A DNA stretch of 64,000 nt from an uncultured Eubacteriales bacterium (GTDB lineage: Bacteria; Bacillota; Clostridia; Peptostreptococcales; Anaerovoracaceae), in NCBI GenBank assembly GCA_902775345.1, contig CACYLW010000003.1, positions 248,001 through 312,000 of the forward strand, given 5' to 3'. This document shows, one piece after another, positions 52,135-62,888 of this stretch; position 1 is the stretch's first letter; every line of letters starts with the position of its first letter. A program made the translations under genes and the position numbers. The notes beneath the pieces were generated by a model. That model was given only the letters and a program-made list of their open reading frames with translations. It had not been told where the DNA came from and did no database searches.

Positions 52135-53073
52135 ATGGCAGATATCAAGAAGATCGCAACAAGAGAAAGTTATGGCAATGCCCTTGTAGAACTGGGCCGC
52201 GAGCATGCAGACCTGGTCGTTCTTGACGCTGACCTTGCAGGAGCTACCAAGACGAGTACATTCAAAAAGGAATTCCCTGACAGACATTTCGACTGCGGTA
52301 TCGCAGAGGGCAATATGATGGCTGTAGCAGCCGGGATCGCATCCATGGGCATGGTGCCTTTCGCATCAACATTTGCCATGTTTGCGGCAGGCAGAGCGTT
52401 TGAACAGGTACGCAACTCGATCGGCTATCCGCATCTGAACGTCAAGATCGGTGCGACTCACGGCGGCATTTCCGTTGGTGAGGACGGAGCATCACATCAG
52501 TGCTGCGAGGACTTCGCTCTGATGCGCAGCATTCCGGGAATGACAGTGATCTGCCCGGCTGACGATGTCGAAGCCCGCGCTGCAGTAAAGGCTGCATATG
52601 AGTTTGAAGGTCCGGTATACCTGAGATTCGGACGCTCCGGCGTTCCGGTCTTCCATAACGATGACAGCTTCAAATTTGAAATAGGAAAGGGCGAGGTGCT
52701 GCAGGATGGTAACGATATCGCTATCATCGCTACAGGCATCATGGTAGGCGAAGCTGTCAAGGCGGGCGAAGAACTCCGCGCTGAAGGCATCAATGCAAGA
52801 GTCATCAACATGAGCACGATAAAGCCTCTTGATGAGGAACTGGTTCTCAAGGCTGCAGAAGAATGCGGAAAGATCGTCACATGCGAAGAGCACTCGATAG
52901 TCGGAGGACTCGGCGAAGCTGTCAGCTCGCTGCTCAGCGAGAAGAAGCCGACACCGGTACGCCGCATCGGCGTCAATGACGAATTCGGTCATTCGGGACC
53001 GGCAGCAGATCTGCTCAAGGACTTCGGACTTTCTGCAGAAAATATCGTCGCTACTGTAAAAGCGTGGCTGTAA
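52135..53073 (+). CDS. Transketolase, C-terminal subunit
   Basis: 312 residues from ATG 52135 (GGAGG upstream, within the end of the partner gene). The catalytic Glu lies in [16 protein letters not shown]; the [15 protein letters not shown] segment holds substrate His residues; a transketolase C-terminal domain follows. It forms one enzyme with the preceding subunit. Confidence 0.92.
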   Translation: MADIKKIATRESYGNALVELGREHADLVVLDADLAGATKTSTFKKEFPDRHFDCGIAEGNMMAVAAGIASMGMVPFASTFAMFAAGRAFEQVRNSIGYPHLNVKIGATHGGISVGEDGASHQCCEDFALMRSIPGMTVICPADDVEARAAVKAAYEFEGPVYLRFGRSGVPVFHNDDSFKFEIGKGEVLQDGNDIAIIATGIMVGEAVKAGEELRAEGINARVINMSTIKPLDEELVLKAAEECGKIVTCEEHSIVGGLGEAVSSLLSEKKPTPVRRIGVNDEFGHSGPAADLLKDFGLSAENIVATVKAWL

Positions 53074-53104
53074 CAACCGTTCACAAAAGCAAGGAGGCGT
53101 TGCA

Positions 53105-53758
53105 ATGAGATTTTTCATCGATACAGCGAAGGTTGAGGATATCAGAAAAGCCAACGATATGGGTGTTATCTGCGGTGTTACCACCAACCCGTCGCTGATC
53201 GCTAAAGAGGGCAGGGACTTTAAGGAAGTCATAAAGGAGATAACGGAAATAGTTGACGGACCTATAAGCGGTGAAGTCAAGGCAACTACTACAGATGCTG
53301 CCGGAATGATCGCTGAAGGACGCGAGATAGCAGCGATCCACCCTAACATGGTAGTCAAGATCCCTATGACAGCTGAAGGCCTGAAGGCAGTCAAGGTGCT
53401 GTCAGCCGAAGGCATCAAGACCAATGTGACTCTGATTTTCACAGCTAACCAGGCTCTGCTTGCAGCAAGAGCCGGAGCAACATATGTTTCTCCGTTCCTC
53501 GGAAGACTTGATGATATCTCGGTCAGGGGTGTCGACCTGATCAGGGAGATCGCGGATATCTTCAGCATTGCCGGCATTGAAACAGAGATCATCTGTGCCA
53601 GCGTCAGGAACCCTATACATGTCACTGACTGCGCTCTTGCCGGAGGAGACATAGCAACAGTACCATTCGGCGTACTCGAGAAGATGATCAATCATCCGCT
53701 GACAGATATAGGCATCAAGAAATTCCAGAAAGATTACATTGCGGTATTCGGTGAATAG
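53105..53758 (+). CDS. Transaldolase-like fructose-6-phosphate aldolase (TalC/FSA family)
   Basis: 217 residues, the short class. [11 protein letters not shown] at the start, [13 protein letters not shown], the Schiff-base lysine in VKIPMT, and the [17 protein letters not shown] block are typical. Short family members act either as transaldolase or as fructose-6-phosphate aldolase; the transketolase genes just upstream favour transaldolase. AAGGAGG precedes the ATG. Confidence 0.88.
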   Translation: MRFFIDTAKVEDIRKANDMGVICGVTTNPSLIAKEGRDFKEVIKEITEIVDGPISGEVKATTTDAAGMIAEGREIAAIHPNMVVKIPMTAEGLKAVKVLSAEGIKTNVTLIFTANQALLAARAGATYVSPFLGRLDDISVRGVDLIREIADIFSIAGIETEIICASVRNPIHVTDCALAGGDIATVPFGVLEKMINHPLTDIGIKKFQKDYIAVFGE

Positions 53759-53772
53759 AAAACCGGTCCGTA

Positions 53773-53806
53773 AAGGCGTCCCGGCATATCAGGGACGCCT
53801 TCTTTT
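53773..53806 (+). terminator. Intrinsic terminator
   Basis: AAGGCGTCCC (53773-53782) / GGGACGCCTT (53792-53801) followed by CTTTT. It ends the transketolase/aldolase operon. Confidence 0.88.
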
Positions 53807-53890
53807 ATTGCCATAATTATCATCCATCCGTCACAAAAGAATGTATAATTGTATGCAGTGTATAAGGATTCCATAAGAAACAACAAAAAA

Positions 53891-53917
53891 CTGCCGCGGC
53901 GGTTCAATCCACGGCAG
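53891..53917 (+). other. Leader hairpin upstream of the ABC transporter genes
   Basis: CTGCCG/CGGCAG stem extended by GG/CC beyond one mismatch, with no T tract. It lies 50 bases before the start codon and downstream of a possible TATAAT at 53845-53850 (no good -35), so it could be a 5' leader element or operator. Confidence 0.35.
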
Positions 53918-53966
53918 GTACGTGATAAAATTAACAATTAAAACTTCGTTGACGGAGGTCACCCGA

Positions 53967-56222
53967 ATGGGAATGATACGACTTAAAAACGTCTCCAAAT
54001 ACTACTATAGCAAGGGTATTATCGCCAGTGGAATATCCAGGGTAAATCTGGATATCGATTCGGGCGAATTTGTTGTGATCACAGGAGAATCCGGCAGCGG
54101 CAAATCAACTCTGCTTAATGTCATCTCGGGCCTCGATACGTATGAAGAGGGAGAGATGTACATAGAGGGCAAGGAAACGAGCCATTATTCAGCATCAGAC
54201 TTCGAGGAGTACAGGCAGAAGTACATTTCATGCATCTTCCAGAGCTTCAACCTTGTATCGAGCTACACAGTCTATCAGAACGTCGCGCTCGCCATGCAGA
54301 TCGACGGATGCGATCCTGCGGAGATACGGCAAAAGGTGTCAGACATCATTAAAAAGGTCGGACTCTATGAGTTCAGGAACCGCAAGGTATCAAAGCTTTC
54401 CGGAGGCCAGAAGCAGCGCGTGGCGATAGCCCGTGCTCTTGCGAAAGATACAAAGATACTGGTCGCAGACGAGCCTACCGGAAATCTGGACAGCGAATCA
54501 GCTGACGGGATCGTTGATCTTCTGACGGATATCTCTGCTGACAAACTGGTCATAGTAGTCACGCATAATTACGAACAGTTCAGGGATCATGCCACACGTA
54601 TCATCAAGATGCATGACGGCAAGATCGTTGAGGATACAGGCGCTGCTGTCAGGACTGCAGGAGAAGCAGTTCCCGCGTACGGACACAGAAGCACAAGAGG
54701 AGAACACAGGGCAAAGAAGGACAGTATCACCTATGGTACGCAGCTCAGGCTGGGAGTACGTAATACTTTCAATCTACCTGCGAAGTTCCTGCTCCTCCTT
54801 CTGGTGTTCCTTTTCATTGTCGCATCTGTCAGCGCCCAGTATGTAGCTGTCAAAAGGCAGAAGGACACTGTTGCCGAAGTCGGCTGGAACAACTACTTTT
54901 CGAATTACGATCCTAAGCGTATCGTCGTTGAAAAGCAGGACAGGAGCGCGTTCACCAGGGCTGATTACGATGCGCTGGAAAACGCCCCTCACGTAGAGAA
55001 AGTGATACGTGAGGACATAATGTATGATTCATCGGTATTCATAGAGAACAAGGATTTCTCTTATTACGGATATGCGCTGAGTTTAAGCAATCTGGATAAG
55101 GAACCGGATCTTGGCAGGATGCCTGAAGCTGATGATGAAGTGGTCCTGGCAGGATATGACGACGGATGGACATTCGGAGACAAACCTGACGATCTTATAG
55201 GCAAGAAGTTTACCGTTTCAACGGACGGAGGACTCGGTCGTGAGGTCAGGGTCGCCGGTATCGTTGTCCTTGGAAGCGGCATGGATGAAGATGCCATGCT
55301 TACCGAGAACAACATGATCTATTTCTCTGATCCTCTCATGGCTGACATACGGAAGGGGATGTACGCGGCAAACAGCACTACGACCATGCTTGTCAACGGT
55401 ACGGAGCAGACTGTTTATCCGGGCAGCGGAGGACTCAATGTCAATGAGAATGTTCCGGAGGGGTACATACTGCTCCCGACAAGCTACGACCCGATGTTCA
55501 AGGAAGGATATGCCGCCGGAAAGGAGATCGAACTCCGCACGAAGGCGCTCTACTATGATCAGGAACTGAAGCTCATGATCATGGGAACATACGGTGAGAA
55601 GACCTTTGAAAGCAAGACCGGTCTCAAAAATCTTGCTGAGCACGACGGCGAGATATACATCAGTGAGATGGATTACCGGAGACTGTATGAAAAAGGCAGC
55701 TTCCAGACATCGGTTTTCGTAGACGATACCAAGAACATGGAAGGCATGAAAGACATGCTCGAAAGAGGCGGCTATCATGCGCTCGTGCTGAGAGATCATA
55801 TCAACAACTTCATGAGCGAGGAGCTGGTGAGCATCGTTCAGCTGCCGATATCAGTGATAGTATGTCTGGCAGTGTTCTTCATAGCATATTTCGTAATAAG
55901 GCTCATACTTAAATCCCGGGGTGTATATTTTGCCACCCTGAGGATGCTTGGCATGGGCAAGGGACCTGCGCGCCGCATCATGAGAGTCGAGCTCGTGCTG
56001 GACTGCATGATATCATACGCGCTGTTCATACTGTTCATATATCTTAACCGCACGGGTGTGGTGAGCTCTGAACAGCTGATGGATCATATCACATATCTGA
56101 CCACGAGGGATTACATCATACTTGCGGTCATACTGCTGGTAATGGCTGTCCTTATCTCAGGACGGTTCATGAGGTCCATCTTCAGGAGCTCGGCCATGGG
56201 AACATACAGAGAGGAGGCGTAG
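53967..56222 (+). CDS. ABC transporter, ATPase fused to FtsX/MacB-like permease (first of pair)
   Basis: 751 residues from ATG 53967 (GGAGGT 7 bases upstream). ATPase domain with Walker A GESGSGKS (40-47), signature LSGGQKQR (144-151) and Walker [14 protein letters not shown]. Then one helix (about 273-290), a 310-residue extracytoplasmic domain, and three helices (about 600-735). This fold is the MacB/LolD type, which moves substrates mechanically outside the membrane rather than through a channel. It lies four bases before a second, different fusion, suggesting a heterodimer. Confidence 0.88.
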   Translation: MGMIRLKNVSKYYYSKGIIASGISRVNLDIDSGEFVVITGESGSGKSTLLNVISGLDTYEEGEMYIEGKETSHYSASDFEEYRQKYISCIFQSFNLVSSYTVYQNVALAMQIDGCDPAEIRQKVSDIIKKVGLYEFRNRKVSKLSGGQKQRVAIARALAKDTKILVADEPTGNLDSESADGIVDLLTDISADKLVIVVTHNYEQFRDHATRIIKMHDGKIVEDTGAAVRTAGEAVPAYGHRSTRGEHRAKKDSITYGTQLRLGVRNTFNLPAKFLLLLLVFLFIVASVSAQYVAVKRQKDTVAEVGWNNYFSNYDPKRIVVEKQDRSAFTRADYDALENAPHVEKVIREDIMYDSSVFIENKDFSYYGYALSLSNLDKEPDLGRMPEADDEVVLAGYDDGWTFGDKPDDLIGKKFTVSTDGGLGREVRVAGIVVLGSGMDEDAMLTENNMIYFSDPLMADIRKGMYAANSTTTMLVNGTEQTVYPGSGGLNVNENVPEGYILLPTSYDPMFKEGYAAGKEIELRTKALYYDQELKLMIMGTYGEKTFESKTGLKNLAEHDGEIYISEMDYRRLYEKGSFQTSVFVDDTKNMEGMKDMLERGGYHALVLRDHINNFMSEELVSIVQLPISVIVCLAVFFIAYFVIRLILKSRGVYFATLRMLGMGKGPARRIMRVELVLDCMISYALFILFIYLNRTGVVSSEQLMDHITYLTTRDYIILAVILLVMAVLISGRFMRSIFRSSAMGTYREEA

Positions 56223-56225
56223 GGC

Positions 56226-58727
56226 ATGGTAACATTGCAGAATGTCGATAAATACTTTTACCGCCGCAAGTCCAACCAGATCCATGTCATAAACAACACC
56301 TCCCTGGAATTCGGTGAAACCGGACTTACCGCTCTGCTGGGACCTTCGGGATGCGGTAAGACTACGCTGCTCAATGTCATAGGAGGTCTGGATAAGGCAG
56401 ACAAGGGCAAAATATACATAAACGGGCAGAGGATCACCGGCAGGACCGCGCGCTCTGTCGACAGGATCCGCAACCTCAATATCGGCTACATCTTCCAGAA
56501 TTACAATCTGATCAACACCATGACGGTCTTCGAAAATGTCGCCATGGTGCTGAGAATGGTCGGGATAAAAGACGAAAAAGAGATAAGGGAAAAAGTTGAA
56601 TACGCCCTCGAACTCGTCGGCATGTACCGCTACAGAAAGCGCTACGCTGACATGCTTTCAGGAGGAGAGAGACAGCGTGTCGGCATAGCACGTGCGATAG
56701 TAAAGAACCCGTCCATAATCATAGCTGACGAGCCGACCGGAAACCTTGACAGTGCCAATACCCTTGAGGTAATGAACATAATCAAATCCATCTCAAGGGA
56801 AAAACTGGTCATCCTTGTAACGCACGAGGAGAATCTGGCAAACTTCTATGCGGACAGAATAATACGCCTCAGGGACGGAATGGTCATATCCGATGAGGTA
56901 AATGAGAATGTCGAGGGCCTCGACTACAGGATCGAGAACAGGATATACCTGAAGGACATAAAGGACCAGCGCACGTTTGAAGATGACGATAACAAAATAC
57001 GCGTCTACAATGAAAGCGGCGGAAAGATGGACATCGATATCGTGATCAGCCGGGGAAATATCTTCATTCAGACCCGCGATGCCGCAAGCAGGATGGAGAT
57101 AGTAGACGAGAATTCAAGCATCGAGCTCGTTGACGATCACTACAGGGCGCTGACTGCCGAGGAGGCTGAGGCACGGAGATTCCATGCTGACCGCTTCGTC
57201 TCATCGAAGCCGCTCCGCCATTCATCTATCTTCAACATATTTACGATGCTTGCTTCCGGATTCCGTACAGTAGGCAATTATCACATACTGAAAAAAGTGC
57301 TGCTGGCAGGCTTCCTGGTTTCCGCAATGTTCATAACATATGCAGTTTCAAATATCGCGGGCATACTGAACATGCCTGACGAAAAATTCGTTCAGGATGA
57401 CAAGTCATACGTAGGAGTAGTGCAGAAGAAGATACCTGTCAGTGACTATCTGAGCATCGAGTCGGACCCGCATGTCGAATACGCCTTGCCGGGTACCGGA
57501 AAGATAAACATGCGTATGAAGTACGACGAATACTGGCAGACGTCATGGAACGGAGTGATGATGAATGGCTCCCTGAGCGCGTATGAATACCTTGCAGAAG
57601 ATGACATAAAGTACGGAAGACTGCCTGAGAGCAGGTATGAAGTCGCGGTCGACGCTCTGCTGATAAAACGCGTGCAGGAAGAAAACCCGGATATGATACA
57701 TGCCGGATACAGAGACCCGGAGGAACTTCTGGGCCGTCACCTGACACTGAAGGAACTGCCGGAGTTCACCATAGTAGGAATAACTGACAAGGAGAGCCCG
57801 TGCATATATGCGTCGAAGACGCTGTTCATAAACATGCTCGCCAACAATAACACTGATGACTACTTCGAGGGAGAAGAGGGATACGATACTGAGGAAGGCG
57901 CTTTTGAAACATACAATGAGGACGGAAGCATCACTGCAGCTGCTCCTGACGCGTCAAAACTTATAGATTACGCGCTGTACAAGGATAAGATGCAGCTTAC
58001 CGAGGACAGCCACTGGCCTGAAAACGACTATGAGGTGCTTGTTGACAGCGATTACGCCAAGTCGATGAAGCTCGGCAGCGAGATCAAGACCAAGGTCAAC
58101 GGTCAGAAACTCACGGTGGCCGGATACTATACCAGCGATGAAGTGCAGGGCAAGTTCTTCGTAAACAACAATACGATAAAATACCGCCTGATTGGAGAGC
58201 TGGAGAACATGACCGTCAAGGCGGTCGGAGACAAGGAAGCTACCGTCGAAGCTCTCAAGGAGTATGGAGTCAAGGCGAGAGACCTGTACAAGTACCAGAG
58301 AAACAAATACAGGAAGAGCCAGCTGTCGACCGTGCGCGCGTTCCTGCTGGTCGGAGGTATCATAATCATCATCTCACTTATAGAGGTGTTCCTGATGATG
58401 AGAGCATCGTTCCTTTCGCGCATAAAGGAAGTAGGCACTCTCAGGGCAATCGGAGTAAAGAAATCCGATATCTACAGAATGTTCACGGGAGAGATAATAG
58501 CCATTACAACCATGGCTTCATTACCGGGATGGCTTCTGATGAATTACATTATCAGCAAACTGCAGAACGTATCATATCTGGCGAACATGTTTGTCTGTAC
58601 GCCTCAGACAGTTCTGATATCGCTTGTGCTGATCTTTGCGTTCAACCTGCTGTTCGGACTGATGCCTGTGTGCCATACTCTCATAAAACGTCCGGCAGCG
58701 ATACTTGCGCGTACAGATGTGAACTGA
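56226..58727 (+). CDS. ABC transporter, ATPase fused to FtsX/MacB-like permease (second of pair)
   Basis: 833 residues. Walker [10 protein letters not shown] (39-47), signature LSGGERQR (144-151), Walker [15 protein letters not shown] 120-residue insert (about 225-345) with acidic, beta-rich sequence ([18 protein letters not shown]) separates ATPase from the first helix (about 355-375). A large ectodomain follows, then three C-terminal helices with the FtsX-type [19 protein letters not shown] loop. The ectodomain differs from the first partner. Probably half of a heterodimeric transporter or peptide-defence pump; the substrate is unknown. Confidence 0.87.
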   Translation: MVTLQNVDKYFYRRKSNQIHVINNTSLEFGETGLTALLGPSGCGKTTLLNVIGGLDKADKGKIYINGQRITGRTARSVDRIRNLNIGYIFQNYNLINTMTVFENVAMVLRMVGIKDEKEIREKVEYALELVGMYRYRKRYADMLSGGERQRVGIARAIVKNPSIIIADEPTGNLDSANTLEVMNIIKSISREKLVILVTHEENLANFYADRIIRLRDGMVISDEVNENVEGLDYRIENRIYLKDIKDQRTFEDDDNKIRVYNESGGKMDIDIVISRGNIFIQTRDAASRMEIVDENSSIELVDDHYRALTAEEAEARRFHADRFVSSKPLRHSSIFNIFTMLASGFRTVGNYHILKKVLLAGFLVSAMFITYAVSNIAGILNMPDEKFVQDDKSYVGVVQKKIPVSDYLSIESDPHVEYALPGTGKINMRMKYDEYWQTSWNGVMMNGSLSAYEYLAEDDIKYGRLPESRYEVAVDALLIKRVQEENPDMIHAGYRDPEELLGRHLTLKELPEFTIVGITDKESPCIYASKTLFINMLANNNTDDYFEGEEGYDTEEGAFETYNEDGSITAAAPDASKLIDYALYKDKMQLTEDSHWPENDYEVLVDSDYAKSMKLGSEIKTKVNGQKLTVAGYYTSDEVQGKFFVNNNTIKYRLIGELENMTVKAVGDKEATVEALKEYGVKARDLYKYQRNKYRKSQLSTVRAFLLVGGIIIIISLIEVFLMMRASFLSRIKEVGTLRAIGVKKSDIYRMFTGEIIAITTMASLPGWLLMNYIISKLQNVSYLANMFVCTPQTVLISLVLIFAFNLLFGLMPVCHTLIKRPAAILARTDVN

Positions 58728-58745
58728 CGAATGAAAGGTGTAACC

Positions 58746-59783
58746 ATGATAAACGAAAGAGAACTGACGACCGTGCTGAAGAAAGTCCTCAGAAGGCTTT
58801 TCTCCGTGCTGATGCTCATGATGGTAACGGTGATGCTCGCATCACCGGGCTTTTCGTACGCAGCAAAGGAATCCAAACAGGAAGAACCTATCCGTGAGGT
58901 TCACAGAGTGGGAGTAGGTAATGAACTGTACTGCTTCTTTGTGACGCATAATGTGGTACTGACTCCGGAGGAGGTCGCGGAAATGACTGACGCTGAGCTC
59001 ATCTCCACCATACTGGAGCGCTCCGGCCTCTACATGAAGAAATCCAACTGCAGGAAGGAATCACATAAAACGATCACAGCGAAGAACTGGGTCAAATGGA
59101 AACACGGCTTCCTCCTGAACAGGTCGGATATTGAGTGGATCAGGTCCGCGGAGCCTGTTGAAGGCGAACCGGTAAAGATCTACATGGACCTGCTGGTCAC
59201 GCTGGAGCCTCCGAAAGAAAAGGATGAAGAAAAGCCTGAAGAAGAAACAGAACCGGCTGAAGACGGAGATGAAGGCGAAGATCAAGTGGAAGAGGATGAG
59301 GAAGAATATGATCCGGGAGTTCCGGTTTACTCAACCTTCAAAAGAACGAGCCCGAGGCTGATCTTTGCAGTGGTTGCCACTGAGGAAGATGCGAAGCTGG
59401 GAGAAGATATCTGCAAGGAAGACAAAAAAGACAAGAAGGACGATAAAAAGAAGGACAAAAAACCTGAGGCAGAAGAGGAAGAAGAGGCAGAAGAGGAAGG
59501 CGCGGCAGACATACCGGAAGGCCCTGCTGAAGATATGCTTCCTGAATACAGGACCATTTTCATGGCCGACAGATCCGGAGGCCCTATAGAAGACACTCTT
59601 ACCGACGGGACCGCGGTTACACTTGAGTGGAGGGAACCTAAAGACATCGGCAAGGAAGATCAGTCGTCATTCATTGACCGCATCCCGGGAGGAGTTGCAG
59701 GTCTTATAGTTATTGGGGCTGCTGCCGCCGGTGCAGCTGCTGCCGCGATAATCGCAGTCAGAAAAAAGAAAGAAAATGAGTAG
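58746..59783 (+). CDS. Exported, C-terminally anchored protein with charge-rich linkers
   Basis: 345 residues from ATG 58746 (AAAGGTG upstream). Signal peptide (about 1-40, hydrophobic VLMLMMVTVMLA), a folded N-terminal segment with cysteines, an acidic linker (EEKPEEETEPAEDGDEGED), a middle segment, a Lys/Asp then Glu-rich linker (DKKDKKDDKKKDKK), a third segment, and a C-terminal helix of Gly/Ala/Ile ending in VRKKKENE. It is thus membrane-anchored with its body outside. No LPXTG. I recognise no family; it directly follows the ABC pair and is probably its external partner. Confidence 0.7.
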   Translation: MINERELTTVLKKVLRRLFSVLMLMMVTVMLASPGFSYAAKESKQEEPIREVHRVGVGNELYCFFVTHNVVLTPEEVAEMTDAELISTILERSGLYMKKSNCRKESHKTITAKNWVKWKHGFLLNRSDIEWIRSAEPVEGEPVKIYMDLLVTLEPPKEKDEEKPEEETEPAEDGDEGEDQVEEDEEEYDPGVPVYSTFKRTSPRLIFAVVATEEDAKLGEDICKEDKKDKKDDKKKDKKPEAEEEEEAEEEGAADIPEGPAEDMLPEYRTIFMADRSGGPIEDTLTDGTAVTLEWREPKDIGKEDQSSFIDRIPGGVAGLIVIGAAAAGAAAAAIIAVRKKKENE

Positions 59784-59797
59784 AGGAGAGTCACAGG

Positions 59798-62776
59798 ATG
59801 GTATACAGGATCAATAAAACGAATTACTGCGACTTCAGTATTTTTGAAGACAATAAGCTGGCTCCGAGAAGTTATTTTATTCCTTATCCTGACAGGGAGT
59901 CCGCTGACTCTGTATCCGGCAGAGAGAAGAGGTACGGATCTCCTAAGGTCATCTGTCTGAACGGCGAATGGGATTTCAAATTCTTTCCGAAGCCGTCGCT
60001 GATCCCTGACAGGTTTGACACCGATGTGATGAAATTCGATAAGATAGACGTTCCGTCGTGCTGGCAGTTCCGCGGCTACGACAGGCCTTTCTATGTGAAC
60101 CTGAGATATCAGTTCCCGTACGATCCGCCGAAGATCCCGGAACTCGACAAGGTAGGAAAGGTGTTCAGCCTTCAGGGTTCGGATTACGGGCTCGGACCAA
60201 GATGGAAGGATCCGGGTGAAGAATATAACTTCGTTGGTGTTTACCGTACCTTTTTCAATACCGACGGGCCGGATGCTCCGGAGAGACGCTATGTGCTGTC
60301 TTTCCTCGGAATAGCGAGCTGCGCCGACATTTACGTGAACAGTCACTATGTCGGATATACGGAAGGCTCACATAACACGGCGGAGTTTGATGTCACTCCG
60401 TATCTGCATGACTGGATCAATGAGGTGGTCGTGGTGGTGCACAGATGGTGCAACGGCACATATCTGGAGGATCAGGACATGTTCCGCAACAACGGCATCT
60501 TCCGCGATGTGCTGCTCAGGATATCCGAAGGCAATGATTTTGCGGATGTAGACCTTGTTACAAGAAAGGTAAGCGGAACATGGTTCGCGACCGCCAGGGC
60601 CTATCTGCTGGAGGACTGCGAAGTTACATTCACACTTGAAGGCCGCGGAGTCCGCGAGAAAAAGACCGTAAGAACCGAAGGGAAGAGAGCTGAAGTGACT
60701 TTCAGGAATCTCTCGCCTGTAGAGTGGAGCGACGAGACTCCGGAACTCTACAACATGTATTACGAGATCGAAGGCAGCTGTGTGAAGCAGAGGGTGGGTT
60801 TCAGGAGCGTAGAGATAAGAGGCGACAGGTTCCTGCTTAACGGCCGTCTGATCAAATTCCACGGCGTAAACCATCATGACACTTCGGCTGAAAACGGATA
60901 CACACTGACTCCTGAAGAGCTTGAGCGCGACATGAAGCTCTGCAAGGAATACAATATCGATACCGTCAGGACATCGCACTATCCGCCTGATCCATACATG
61001 CTGGAACTCTGCGACGAGCTGGGGATCTACGTTGTGGACGAGGCTGATATCGAAACTCACGGAACTTACGTGCATAAATTCCCGCCTAGCTACAACCGCA
61101 TTAGCGATGATCCGAAGTGGGAGACACGCTATGTCGACCGCGCAGCAAGGATGTATCAGAGAGACAAAATGCATCCGTCTATCGTTATGTGGAGCCTCGG
61201 CAATGAAGCGGGCGGCACGCACAATACAGACAAGGAATATGACTATCTGAAGAGATATTCAAATCTTCCGGTACACTATGAAAGCGCGATACATACCAAG
61301 AAGAAGGCGTATGACGTAGCAAGTGAAATGTATCCGCCTTCAGAGCGAGTACATGAGATAGGAGAAAAGAAATACAAAATAAAGCAGCTGTGTGACAGAC
61401 CGTACTTCCTCTGCGAATATGCGCATGCCATGGGCGTAGGCCCGGGAGGCATGGAGGATTACTGGAAGGAGATCTACTCGTACGACAGCCTTATCGGAGG
61501 CTGCGTGTGGGAGATGGTCGATCATGCGGTGAAGCATGAGGACGGCAGTTACACATACGGCGGCGACCACGGTGAATGGGAGCATGACAAAAACTTCTGC
61601 GTGGACGGGATGTTCTATCCTGACCGCAGCCCGTCTACCGGCGCAAGGATAACAAAATTCATCTATCGCCCGATCCGCGTAAGCTGGCTCGGAGGAGATG
61701 ATTTTGAGATCTTCAACACCAAAGCCTTCACTCCGGGATTCAGATACGAGCTGAGATGCAGCTGGAGCGACGGCAGCGAATTCACGCTGATCCCTGAATG
61801 CGACCCGCTGCAGAGGGAAAGAATAAAGATCAGTACCGCTGAACACATAAAGGCTTCGTGTGAAGCGGGAACAGACTGCATGCTCATGGTCACGGTCTTT
61901 GACAGAAAAACAAAGACTGAGGTATCTTGCGAGCAGATCATATTAAAAGAGAATATAGCCGGGATCCCCGAAGGAGCGGGGAAATACCCGGTCGGTGACA
62001 TCACCGATGATAATTCGGACGATGTCTCGTTTGTGATAAACGGTACAGTCATCACGCCTGCGGACCCTGCAACCATACTCTTCCGCGCGCCTACTGACAA
62101 CGACTTCATATTCTTCGGCGTAGGTGATGCCATGAAGGACTTCACCGGACAGAGGGCAGAAGTGCTGTCGATCGAAAAGACGGAGAAAAAGCTGACGGTC
62201 GTATCCAGGATCGTCTGCAGGAAGAACGAGTTTGAGTGCACTGATACATATGAGAGGGTAGACGAAGCCGGATCCGTACTTGTCACAAGCAGACTGCACT
62301 GCACCAAGGGGAAAGGCACCGTGCCGAGATTCGGCAAGGCGTTCAGGTTCGATTCCGCATTCGATGATGTCGAATATTACGGCAGGAACGGTGAATCATA
62401 CGCGGACATGAAGGATCAGTTCCCTATAGAGCAGGTAAGATGCAAGGTCTCTGACATGACAGAACCTAATATCAAGCCTCAGGAAAGCGGCAGCCGTTTC
62501 GACACCAGATGGGCGAGTATAAGCGACGGCAGCACTGCTGTAAGGTTCAGCGCTGTTGACAAGGCATTCGAGCTGGGGATCAAGCCTTATAGTGATACCG
62601 AACTTCTCGGAATGAAACACCGCGAAGATGAGAAGCGTACAGGCACTTACGTTACGGTCTCCGCGTTCCAGCAGGGGATAGGCACCGGGATCTGCGGTCC
62701 TCAGACCAAAGACGAGTTCAGATATCCGGTAAAGAATGACTATGAATTGAAGTTTATTATATCGTGCAGTAAATGA
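59798..62776 (+). CDS. lacZ: Beta-galactosidase, LacZ type (GH2)
   Basis: 992 residues, close to E. coli LacZ in length and layout: sugar-binding jelly roll, two immunoglobulin-like domains around a TIM barrel, and a C-terminal beta-sandwich. The acid/base is Glu470 in SLGNEAGG and the nucleophile Glu540 in FLCEYAHAMG. No signal peptide, so it is cytoplasmic and needs imported beta-galactosides; no sugar transporter lies nearby. AGAGGAG precedes the ATG. It starts 14 bases after the anchored-protein gene, possibly by read-through. Confidence 0.92.
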   Translation: MVYRINKTNYCDFSIFEDNKLAPRSYFIPYPDRESADSVSGREKRYGSPKVICLNGEWDFKFFPKPSLIPDRFDTDVMKFDKIDVPSCWQFRGYDRPFYVNLRYQFPYDPPKIPELDKVGKVFSLQGSDYGLGPRWKDPGEEYNFVGVYRTFFNTDGPDAPERRYVLSFLGIASCADIYVNSHYVGYTEGSHNTAEFDVTPYLHDWINEVVVVVHRWCNGTYLEDQDMFRNNGIFRDVLLRISEGNDFADVDLVTRKVSGTWFATARAYLLEDCEVTFTLEGRGVREKKTVRTEGKRAEVTFRNLSPVEWSDETPELYNMYYEIEGSCVKQRVGFRSVEIRGDRFLLNGRLIKFHGVNHHDTSAENGYTLTPEELERDMKLCKEYNIDTVRTSHYPPDPYMLELCDELGIYVVDEADIETHGTYVHKFPPSYNRISDDPKWETRYVDRAARMYQRDKMHPSIVMWSLGNEAGGTHNTDKEYDYLKRYSNLPVHYESAIHTKKKAYDVASEMYPPSERVHEIGEKKYKIKQLCDRPYFLCEYAHAMGVGPGGMEDYWKEIYSYDSLIGGCVWEMVDHAVKHEDGSYTYGGDHGEWEHDKNFCVDGMFYPDRSPSTGARITKFIYRPIRVSWLGGDDFEIFNTKAFTPGFRYELRCSWSDGSEFTLIPECDPLQRERIKISTAEHIKASCEAGTDCMLMVTVFDRKTKTEVSCEQIILKENIAGIPEGAGKYPVGDITDDNSDDVSFVINGTVITPADPATILFRAPTDNDFIFFGVGDAMKDFTGQRAEVLSIEKTEKKLTVVSRIVCRKNEFECTDTYERVDEAGSVLVTSRLHCTKGKGTVPRFGKAFRFDSAFDDVEYYGRNGESYADMKDQFPIEQVRCKVSDMTEPNIKPQESGSRFDTRWASISDGSTAVRFSAVDKAFELGIKPYSDTELLGMKHREDEKRTGTYVTVSAFQQGIGTGICGPQTKDEFRYPVKNDYELKFIISCSK

Positions 62777-62777
62777 T

Positions 62778-62808
62778 GCGGAAACTAATTATGACTTTTA
62801 GTTTCCGC
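62778..62808 (+). other. Strong hairpin after lacZ
   Basis: An 11-bp perfect stem GCGGAAACTAA/TTAGTTTCCGC with a 9-base loop right after the stop codon. No T tract follows, so it is not a standard intrinsic terminator, though it could act with Rho or protect the mRNA end. A small TTGCAG/CTGCAA repeat (62837-62855) lies between it and the next gene. Confidence 0.5.
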
Positions 62809-62888
62809 CGGCATGCAGTTATATGTTAGTATTTATTTGCAGGTGTATGCTGCAACCGGTGTAGAACTATAGCCACTAGGAGGGAGAG

